Shown in pieces: positions 1-7,218 of a stretch of 24,671 bases of DNA. Source of the DNA: BHER01 sp051652245 (lineage in GTDB: Bacteria; Bacillota_I; Bacilli_A; Culicoidibacterales; Culicoidibacteraceae); contig JBOFTV010000001.1 in assembly GCA_051652245.1 (NCBI GenBank), forward strand, positions 1 through 24,671. The letters run 5' to 3'. How positions within the stretch are numbered: the stretch's first letter is position 1; each line of letters starts with the position of its first letter. The translations under genes and the position numbers were made by a program. The notes below the pieces were generated by a model. The model worked only from the letters and a program-made list of their open reading frames with translations, was not told the origin of the DNA and did not search any database.

Positions 1-398
1 CTTATTCCCGTACTAATACGACTTATCTCTTTTTTCTGTTCAAATAAAATGATATCTGCCCATTCATGTTTTTCTATGATTGATAGCAATAAATCAATTG
101 CTCCCCTGTCTAGCCAATCATCCGCATCTAAAAACATAACGTAGTCTCCTGTTGCAAGATCCAGTGCTTGATTTCTTGACGCTGATAGACCATTATTAAT
201 ATGATTATTTATTAATTTAATATTAAATGGTAATTTCCAGGCTTCCACTTTATCCACCGTACTATCTGTAGAGCCATCTATAATATAAATTAATTCTATT
301 CTATCAGTATTTTTCATACCACAGAAACTTAAAAAATAATCATTTAAAAAGTCTTCTGCATTATATGAGGCTGTAATTATTGATATTTTATACGCCAT
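1..398 (-). CDS. GT2 family glycosyltransferase, N-terminal part (runs off the left edge)
   Basis: My translation from the ATG at 398 gives 132 residues with no stop. It begins MAYKISIITASYNAEDF, the usual beta-strand opening of a GT-A fold family 2 glycosyltransferase. DGSTD lies at residues 41-45, NNGLSASRN at about 68-76, and the DADDW motif that normally holds the nucleotide-sugar/metal-binding aspartates at 91-95. The start is supported by GGGAGAA about 5 nt upstream. It is the last visible gene of the polysaccharide run, 198 bases downstream of the GT2-TagF gene, a wider gap than elsewhere in the cluster. It probably adds one sugar in the cytoplasm to a lipid-linked polymer precursor. 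Donor and acceptor cannot be told, and the C-terminus lies outside the window. Family assignment is firm; specificity is unknown. Confidence 0.88.
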   Translation of the reverse strand, partial: MAYKISIITASYNAEDFLNDYFLSFCGMKNTDRIELIYIIDGSTDSTVDKVEAWKLPFNIKLINNHINNGLSASRNQALDLATGDYVMFLDADDWLDRGAIDLLLSIIEKHEWADIILFEQKKEISRISTGI

Positions 399-596
399 AT
401 TGATTCTCCCTGCATACCTATATTCTATTATTTTTTTATTATACAAGTATAACACAAATTTTGATTTTATAATAGTAAATATGGAAGCCCCCAATAATGT
501 CTTGGCTATCACACTGGGGGTAAAAGAAAAAGTATTGGTCTCAACATCTCATTTTTGTTCAAGACGTAAGATTAATACTTTTTTGAATAATAGACA
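399..596 (-). promoter_or_regulatory. Intergenic region with a weak hairpin and possible -10 boxes
   Basis: This is the longest gap in the polysaccharide run. An imperfect hairpin lies at 488-520, with CCCCCA and TGGGGG arms and a loop of about 20 nt. It has no T-tract on either strand, so it is not a convincing terminator. On the minus strand TATACT (446-451) and TATAAT (438-443) precede the GT2 start at 398, but no good -35 sits 16-18 nt upstream of either. An internal promoter for the last gene is possible but not shown. Confidence 0.25.
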
Positions 597-2564
597 TCAC
601 TTGAAAATATTTTTCGCCTCAATTTTATCCCTCTCGTATAATCCTTGGATCCCATCATACACCTCTAGGTCCGTAGCATATATAATAACTTCTTTATTAA
701 TGACTTCATAATCAAATCCTATCGAACTGTAATCTGTAATCACTTTTTCAGTTACCAAAATTAATTCTTGAATATCAATTTCACCCATGATTTTATGAAT
801 TCTAGGATCATTACTATCACCAATAAATTGAAGCCTTAGCATTGGATGCAAGTGAATAATTAGCTTTTCATTTGGACACAATTTACTGAGGATATCTTTC
901 ACATCAATATAGAGCTTATAGGGTCTGTAGGTTGGCGCATATACAACATATGTCTGCCCTCTTTTTAATCCATATTTCATTTTCAGATTGTCTTTAAGTT
1001 CTATGTTTTCTTGATTTTTCAAAAGCCATTCTATTTTAGGATACTGTTGCTCCTTAATTTTTACCCCCTGAAATATTTCAGTAAATATTCTTGTGTTTTG
1101 TGAATTAATTGACCAAACGTAGTCCCAGTTTTTGATAGATGATTTTTTATCATTATCCTGTGATTTAGTAATTGTATCACGATATGAATGAATATCGGAG
1201 TATACTTTTTTTATTGGTAGACCATGCCATAGTTGCTCCCATGACTGATTTTTTCTTTTTAAGATGAGTGGGCTATACCATGACATAAATAAAATATATT
1301 TTGCTGTATAGTGGTGATAAAAAAATAGCAGTCTATTATTATACTGAAAAAAATCAGTTGTTTTATAATATTCATTTAAATATTTAGGGTTTTTAACAGC
1401 AAATCTAACCTTTTTTTTGCTATTCTTCATTTTCAAGTACAAATATTTAGTATTATCACAAAAATCACCATAATGACTTGTTAAAAAATATTTATTCTTA
1501 TTCATCGGAAAAAGAAACATGAATCCAAGGATTTTCGATCTTATTTTCTGCCTTTTTGTCCAAATTATTGAAAATTGCTGTAAAATTAAATATAAATAGC
1601 AGTTTTTGAATTTTGAATTTTTAAGCATAACTCGCGCTATTTTTTTAATATTTTTATTATGAATTTTCTTTATTATATGCTTCATTTCTTTATTATACTT
1701 ATTTTCTGCTTCTTTTAATCGCGAAAAATATTCTTTATACTCTCCTAACGTAAGTTTAGGATACGCCCTTATAATATTCCCATAAGTTTGATTCCAAATA
1801 GAATAATAAAGATATGGTGTTGCCGGTTTATTTATATTTTCTGGTAATGTAATCAAAGAAAGTATTTCTTCATATACTTTCACTCTGCTTTCTACAGCTT
1901 TTTGCTCATGTGAGAAGCTACTATTGTTCATGCGCCAACCGTAATATTTCATTGCTAATGATTCAATAGATGGGTGCATTAAATGAATTACTGTCATCAA
2001 GTAATTATCCTCATATCTAATATCTGTTCGATATTTTATCTCATTTTCTAGCAAAAACTGATGCCTATAGATACTCCAAATTCCTGTTTGGTGCACACTA
2101 AATTTATAGATATCCTCGTTACTTTGGCCACATTCAAAAAGCTTGTCTGAAAAGATGAAAGGACTTTGTAAATAAGTTCCATCGTGACCTATTTTAACAA
2201 CATCAGAGATAAGTAAATCTGCTTGGGATAAATCCAATATCTCTACTAATTCGCTTAGGCTACCAATAAAGCTATCGTCACCATCTATAAACAGCAAATA
2301 TTTTGTCTTACTGTTTTCAATTATATAGTTCCGCCCTACTGCGGGTGTTCCTGAATTTTTTGAACTATAATAAACATTTCCAAATTTTATATTCTCTAGG
2401 ATTTCTTTCACATCTTTTTCTGTTGACGCGTCATCATAGATGTGAAGATCTACTTTACCTATTATTTGAGGTGTAAGAAGTAATTCATTTTCCAATACAT
2501 ATAATAGCTCTCTTAGATACCTAGCGTTATTATATACTGTTATTCCAATTGTTAATAGTTTCAA
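597..2564 (-). CDS. Fused GT2 glycosyltransferase / TagF-like glycerophosphotransferase
   Basis: This 655-residue protein has two enzymes in one chain. Residues 1 to about 230 are a family 2 glycosyltransferase (opening LLTIGITVYNNARYL, DDAST at 44-48, DGDD at 94-97). Residues about 350-645 match CDP-glycerol:poly(glycerophosphate) glycerophosphotransferases (TagF/TagB family), with WHGLPIKK at 446-453, YAPTYR at 542-547, HLHP at 571-574 and TDYSS at 610-614. The two conserved histidines of that family are present. It probably adds a sugar and a glycerol- or ribitol-phosphate unit to a cell-wall polymer at the inner membrane face. The chain ends about 10-20 residues after TDL-VY-GIQGLY, shorter than I expect for the family. 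The start codon is TTG at 2564, with AGGAG 10 nt upstream. It follows the ABC permease gene by 28 nt. Substrate identity is inferred only from the family. Confidence 0.88.
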   Translation of the reverse strand: MKLLTIGITVYNNARYLRELLYVLENELLLTPQIIGKVDLHIYDDASTEKDVKEILENIKFGNVYYSSKNSGTPAVGRNYIIENSKTKYLLFIDGDDSFIGSLSELVEILDLSQADLLISDVVKIGHDGTYLQSPFIFSDKLFECGQSNEDIYKFSVHQTGIWSIYRHQFLLENEIKYRTDIRYEDNYLMTVIHLMHPSIESLAMKYYGWRMNNSSFSHEQKAVESRVKVYEEILSLITLPENINKPATPYLYYSIWNQTYGNIIRAYPKLTLGEYKEYFSRLKEAENKYNKEMKHIIKKIHNKNIKKIARVMLKNSKFKNCYLYLILQQFSIIWTKRQKIRSKILGFMFLFPMNKNKYFLTSHYGDFCDNTKYLYLKMKNSKKKVRFAVKNPKYLNEYYKTTDFFQYNNRLLFFYHHYTAKYILFMSWYSPLILKRKNQSWEQLWHGLPIKKVYSDIHSYRDTITKSQDNDKKSSIKNWDYVWSINSQNTRIFTEIFQGVKIKEQQYPKIEWLLKNQENIELKDNLKMKYGLKRGQTYVVYAPTYRPYKLYIDVKDILSKLCPNEKLIIHLHPMLRLQFIGDSNDPRIHKIMGEIDIQELILVTEKVITDYSSIGFDYEVINKEVIIYATDLEVYDGIQGLYERDKIEAKNIFK

Positions 2565-2592
2565 AAAATATCAGCTCCTGTTCAAAAAAATA

Positions 2593-3396
2593 TCAAGAGT
2601 AATCTAAAAGATTTTTCCTCATTCGCACATGTAATATCGAACCCACAATATAAAATAAAATTACAATGACCCAAAAATATGCTCCCCATCTAAATGACAT
2701 AAGCATCGTTCTACGGCCAAAGATAAAAGCATCTCTGTATCCTTCAATCAAATATGTAAATGGATTAAGTTTAATGATTAATAGCATCACACCAGTCATT
2801 GAATTTACAGGAAATATTATCGGCGTGATAAAGAACATTGTTCTCATTACATTATAGACAATGTGCTGGTAATCTCTTACAACAGTTGTCATAGCTGAAT
2901 TAAATAATGACAACGAGTAAAGCAAACAAGTTGCTGCAAACATAAAATAAGGCAGTTGTAGCCAATAAATATTCATTGGGAATCCCGAAATAACTAGTAT
3001 TACTGAAACTGTAGCTACCATTAGGATATGTATATATAGTTCTGAAACAACAACAATTGCCGGAACTATACTAATTGGAAATTTCATTTTTGTGATTACT
3101 CCCATTTTACCCACAATCGATCTAGAACCTGGAGTAATAACACTGCTAATATAGTTCCACATAAAAAACCCGGCTATTACCCAATAAAAAAAGTCCACCC
3201 CCTGTACTGGTATATTTTTTCGTATTTGCCCAAATACTACAGCATATATCATTATTTGAATTGAGGGATTAATCCATAACCATAAAACGCCTAATAGATT
3301 CCCTTTATTTTGAACTATTAAATCGTTTATTGCCAGTCTATGAATGATAGCTAAATTTCTACATAATTCCATGGTCACTTTAATTACTGCTTTCAT
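2593..3396 (-). CDS. ABC-2 type polysaccharide/teichoic acid export permease (TagG/Wzm family)
   Basis: At 267 residues this is the usual size for the TagG/Wzm permease. About six hydrophobic segments lie near residues 34-56, 66-86, 112-136, 146-168, 183-208 and 237-257. Family landmarks are LGVLWLWINP (35-44), KMKFP (103-107), RDYQHIV (174-180), TPIIFP (191-196) and NPFTYLIEGYRDAF (211-224). With an ATPase partner it would flip a finished lipid-linked polymer across the membrane. No ATP-binding subunit with Walker motifs is encoded anywhere in this window, so the partner must be beyond the left edge or elsewhere. The start is supported by AAGGAGAG about 6 nt upstream. The gene lies 44 nt after the hydrolase-GT2-GT4 fusion and 28 nt before the GT2-TagF fusion, as part of one operon. 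I leave the symbol open because Wzm and TagG cannot be separated by eye. Confidence 0.92.
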   Translation of the reverse strand: MKAVIKVTMELCRNLAIIHRLAINDLIVQNKGNLLGVLWLWINPSIQIMIYAVVFGQIRKNIPVQGVDFFYWVIAGFFMWNYISSVITPGSRSIVGKMGVITKMKFPISIVPAIVVVSELYIHILMVATVSVILVISGFPMNIYWLQLPYFMFAATCLLYSLSLFNSAMTTVVRDYQHIVYNVMRTMFFITPIIFPVNSMTGVMLLIIKLNPFTYLIEGYRDAFIFGRRTMLMSFRWGAYFWVIVILFYIVGSILHVRMRKNLLDYS

Positions 3397-3440
3397 CCTA
3401 TCTCTCCTTATATTGTAGTTTCTATATCAATTTTTAATAC

Positions 3441-6400
3441 CTATAAGTATAATTCTTTAACTATTTGTTTTTTAAATGTTTCATTGCTAAATTTTTCTTT
3501 TAATATCTTCTTATGTAAATCAAATTCTTCAAGTTGACCACTTCGCACATTTATAAGCGCATCTACATAAGCAATTACATCATTTTCTTCTATGATATAT
3601 CCTGTTTTCCCATTAATTATAATATCTGTTACAGCTGTAAACGAATTATAAGCTACAACGGGTATATTTTCTTCATAGGCCTCTAAAAATGTTAGCGGAA
3701 GCCCTTCTGTAACCGATGTATTGATCAAACACAGACTATTCTCATATATTTTCTGTTTATCCTCTACAAATCCGTGTAGTGAAATTTGATTTTTAAGGTC
3801 GTACCGTTCTATTTTTTCCACCATTTTTTCTTCGTCTGCACCGCTACCATATACATGAATTTCAATATCAGTTATTTTCCTTACTTTAAGTTCTAGTGCA
3901 ATATCAACTAATGCAAAGCAATTTTTGTCCCATTGATTAAGACGTCCTACAAAAATAATTTTATGCTTCCCATTTACTAGCTCTACTTGCTTTCTATAAG
4001 CTTCTTCTTCCTGTTTAGATATAAAAGGGGTCATAATGTAAGAACTATTTATTTCTGGAAATATTTTTTTAAATCCGCTTTGAATAGTTTCAGTTAAGAA
4101 TACTATTTTATCATAGTTACTTAAATTATTAACAAATACATTATGATAACCTGCATAAAACTGTGTTGGCGTAATTTTACAGGCATCACCGTGGAAGAAA
4201 ATCATTTTTAATGACTTTTCATTTATTTTATTTTGCAACTCTAAATAAGCATTGACATGCAAGCCAATAATGATATTGCTTGGGTTACTCAAAATATTTT
4301 CGATTAATGCACTGTGCTGTTCCATGTTAAGCGTAGGCTCCTGCTTAACTAATTCACTTTTTCTGATTCCAATAATTTTTGACCCGATACCTAATTCTTT
4401 AAGAGTGCGACTTATAAGAAGATAATACTCATGTAACCCCCCAAGTTCCCACTCAATATTTACTAAAAAAATTACTTCTTTTCTTTTCCCTTTAATAGCA
4501 TTAATGTACTCCAGTGCAAATTTTTGGAATTTAATATTCAAGCTGGAAATTTTTAATGTTGCAATTTCTCTATAATTATTGCTAATTGCTGTATCTAACC
4601 ATTCAATATTATTCCAACTTTTCACCTGCTTGATATTATCTTTAAATAAACTAATTTTTATATCCACTAAGTTTTCTTCTAAAAACTTTCTTAACTTTGC
4701 TTTTTTATCTGAAATTATTCTATATTTACCAATATAAAAGTTACCGCAGATAAAGTCATTTTTTGCTGATAGGCGTAAAAACAGTTCCACATCTTGATGT
4801 CGTCCATATTCTTCATTCCACCCACCTATTTCTAATATTTCTTCTCTGAGAATAAGCGAATTGAATGTACTTGGATTTTGACTGTAATTTATTGATAATA
4901 GCGAATATGAGAAATCTCCTTTTATCTCATATTCTTGATTTTCATTTTTATTTCTGATAACTTCATTGTCTATATAATCAAACTCTTTAGCAAAAACAAC
5001 GGCCACACCATACTTTTTTTGTAAATCGACTAAATTCTCAATTGCATATGGAGATAATTCATCATCATCATCAATGTATTTAACATACCTTCCTTTAGCA
5101 TTTCGTAAAGCTATATTTCTTGCAATTTGTGCGCTTCCTGCCTTACCTGTTTTAATTTCATTAATTTGCATGGAAAAAATCGACTTCATATACATTACTA
5201 TAAAAGAAACAAATTTTTCCTCAAAGCTTCCATTATCATTGTTATTTACCACAATAACTTCCATATTTTTATATGTTTGGTTATGTACAGCGATTAAACA
5301 TTCTTTTAAATACTGTGGCTCTTTGTAGGCTGTAATTAAGACAGAAACTTGGTCATCTAGATCATTATTATCATTGTTTACCTTTTGGTAGCCATGATTT
5401 GATTTCGTACTTCTAAAATCAAATATTTCCCGTTTTTGTTCGCCTACATGTAGCATAATTTTTCCGATTCTACATGTTTTGCTTCCATCATATAACTCAA
5501 CTCCTATATTAGTACTACCTCGTAGCCCTTCGGAATACAACTCATCTATCGGCAAATAATATTTATCACCATTACATTCTGAAACTTTTTTATACATTGT
5601 TTGGCCATCGTAGCAGGAGATTAGCATGATTGTGTTACTGCTTGCCTCAATTAACAAGTTATTTTTAATTTTATGTATTTCAAATAATTCTGTTAGCATT
5701 TCTCCACTTAAAAAGGGATTCATCATCATCATCATTTTTCCTGCTACAGCTGAATGGTCCATATTTTTACAACAATAGGAAACTGCTGTTAACTCTTTTT
5801 TTAAAAAAAATGACTGGTGATGCGTGTAGTCCTTATCACTATAAAATAGCTTTATCTGTCTTCCTTCACGTACATACCTTAAAACTAAATTTGCAACAGA
5901 GTATGATTCTATTCCAGAGTTCTTTAAAAAGTAACTAAAAAGAGGATAGACTTCATCTAAAAAAGATATCACATCTATCTGAGGCACTATTGCAATACAT
6001 TTTGCTTTTACATATTTTTCATAAATAATTAGTGCAGCAGTTCCTCCTTTAGAGGCTCCAAAAAATACAACATTTTCCTCTTCTACACCATATTCACTAA
6101 TCTTTTTATCAATAAATTTCTCTAATTCCTCACTTAGACTCTTTCCATCATCATCTAGTAGAAAATATGTCCCACTATAGTGATATCTATCCTGTAGCGC
6201 TATAATTATAGTATCCCCTTTAACATCACCAAGCATTGATAATGGAAATTTCACATGGTGATTTGCTGCAGAACCAAAAGTAAAGATAATATTTTTGGGC
6301 TGTACCCGCGGTGCATTATTAATCTCTGCATAATATATATTTCCCTCTACTTTAAGACCATATTTATTATCGTATTCTTTTTGCCATTTATTTATCTTTT

Positions 6401-6620
6401 TTTCTGATGAAAATGATAAATAAATATCATGTAGCGGAATTCTACTTTTTAATTCTACTTTTTCAGTGCCTAAAATCAGTCCGTCTATTGACGCGTCTCC
6501 CAAATGATCAGGATAAATAAAATATGACATTCCGTTAATAAATATTCTTGTTCGCTCTTTTAGTCCTGTAAATTTGATATTAGTATATTTTTTTCTGATG
6601 ATGTATACATCCGTTCTCAT
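3441..6620 (-). CDS. Three-domain protein: alpha/beta-hydrolase-like, GT2, GT4
   Basis: This 1059-residue protein combines three modules. Residues about 105-300 look like an alpha/beta hydrolase: IIFTFGSAAN opening, VVFFGASKGG at 184-193 with likely nucleophile S190, and a candidate histidine at 289 in MDHSAV. This resembles the Asp2/XcbB-type hydrolase domains found beside glycan genes. Residues about 425-640 are a GT2 domain (VSVLITAYKEPQYLKE, DDDDELS at 517-523). Residues about 715-1059 are a GT4 domain (IIFVGRLNQWDKN at 888-900 and TEGLPLTFLE, giving an E972-x7-E980 pair). No signal peptide is seen, so it should act in the cytoplasm, building and perhaps acylating or deacylating the polymer. 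The start has GAGGGGGAG a few nt upstream, 1 nt after the previous stop. The GT calls are firm. The hydrolase role is inferred from the GxSxG motif only. Confidence 0.88.
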   Translation of the reverse strand: MRTDVYIIRKKYTNIKFTGLKERTRIFINGMSYFIYPDHLGDASIDGLILGTEKVELKSRIPLHDIYLSFSSEKKINKWQKEYDNKYGLKVEGNIYYAEINNAPRVQPKNIIFTFGSAANHHVKFPLSMLGDVKGDTIIIALQDRYHYSGTYFLLDDDGKSLSEELEKFIDKKISEYGVEEENVVFFGASKGGTAALIIYEKYVKAKCIAIVPQIDVISFLDEVYPLFSYFLKNSGIESYSVANLVLRYVREGRQIKLFYSDKDYTHHQSFFLKKELTAVSYCCKNMDHSAVAGKMMMMMNPFLSGEMLTELFEIHKIKNNLLIEASSNTIMLISCYDGQTMYKKVSECNGDKYYLPIDELYSEGLRGSTNIGVELYDGSKTCRIGKIMLHVGEQKREIFDFRSTKSNHGYQKVNNDNNDLDDQVSVLITAYKEPQYLKECLIAVHNQTYKNMEVIVVNNNDNGSFEEKFVSFIVMYMKSIFSMQINEIKTGKAGSAQIARNIALRNAKGRYVKYIDDDDELSPYAIENLVDLQKKYGVAVVFAKEFDYIDNEVIRNKNENQEYEIKGDFSYSLLSINYSQNPSTFNSLILREEILEIGGWNEEYGRHQDVELFLRLSAKNDFICGNFYIGKYRIISDKKAKLRKFLEENLVDIKISLFKDNIKQVKSWNNIEWLDTAISNNYREIATLKISSLNIKFQKFALEYINAIKGKRKEVIFLVNIEWELGGLHEYYLLISRTLKELGIGSKIIGIRKSELVKQEPTLNMEQHSALIENILSNPSNIIIGLHVNAYLELQNKINEKSLKMIFFHGDACKITPTQFYAGYHNVFVNNLSNYDKIVFLTETIQSGFKKIFPEINSSYIMTPFISKQEEEAYRKQVELVNGKHKIIFVGRLNQWDKNCFALVDIALELKVRKITDIEIHVYGSGADEEKMVEKIERYDLKNQISLHGFVEDKQKIYENSLCLINTSVTEGLPLTFLEAYEENIPVVAYNSFTAVTDIIINGKTGYIIEENDVIAYVDALINVRSGQLEEFDLHKKILKEKFSNETFKKQIVKELYL

Positions 6621-6621
6621 C

Positions 6622-7218
6622 TTATGCTCCCCCTCTTTTTTTTATTTTCTGATATGTTCTCTTTATCCCATCTACTATCCTTATCACTTTTCTATTTTTG
6701 TATCTTTCTACCTGAGCAATCCTTTGTTCTACTCTTCTCTCTGTTTTCAACAATTTTTTCTTGATTTCCTTGTGTATTTGCATTATTTTTTTGTTTCGGC
6801 TTTCTAATTTTTCTTTTTCTGACTGCAACTCCAATATTTTTATCTTTTCTGGTGTCATTGCCACCCTAATATCTAGCCCTACTATATCCAAAAGATCATT
6901 TAAAGAAAATGTATCTGATACGACAAAATAATGTGTTTGTAAGTAATCACTGCATTTTACCAGTACATCCTGTTGTTCATCCAGATTGCTTTCCCTCAAG
7001 TTCATTTTGAGATGAGCAACCTTCTCTACTATCCTTGTTCCTTCCGGCTTCACTCCACTTTTATCTATTAAATAAATATGAAAATATAACTCTTCTGAAA
7101 CCAAAGAAAAATAATCATATACCATCTCACTTGTTGTTAAAACAGCTTTTCCTCCATATTTTATATGCTTAGTTATCTCCGCTAAATCGTTGCTTAAGAA
7201 TAGTTTTAATTTCAACAT
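6622..7218 (-). CDS. Small coiled-coil protein of the polysaccharide operon, unrecognised
   Basis: I do not recognise this 198-residue protein. Residues 1 to about 120 look like a small mixed alpha/beta domain (LKLFLSNDLAEITKHIKYGG, then VLTTSE and YFVVSDTFSLNDLLD). Residues about 123-175 are strongly heptad-like and charged (KIKILELQSEKEKLES onward), so probably a coiled coil. The tail to 198 is very basic. There is no signal peptide or membrane span. The start at 7218 overlaps the end of the upstream GT2 gene by 50 nt, yet GGAGGT at 7227-7232 sits 8-9 nt before the ATG, so I accept this start. The stop lies 1 nt before the next gene. Position and tight coupling suggest a role in polymer assembly, for example as a scaffold or length determinant, but that is a guess. 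Confidence 0.75.
   Translation of the reverse strand: MLKLKLFLSNDLAEITKHIKYGGKAVLTTSEMVYDYFSLVSEELYFHIYLIDKSGVKPEGTRIVEKVAHLKMNLRESNLDEQQDVLVKCSDYLQTHYFVVSDTFSLNDLLDIVGLDIRVAMTPEKIKILELQSEKEKLESRNKKIMQIHKEIKKKLLKTERRVEQRIAQVERYKNRKVIRIVDGIKRTYQKIKKRGGA

Noticed and set aside
400..711. Plus-strand open frame across the 399-596 gap
   Set aside because: Low-complexity translation from AT-rich DNA, overlapping the end of the GT2-TagF gene with no ribosome binding site or recognisable domain.
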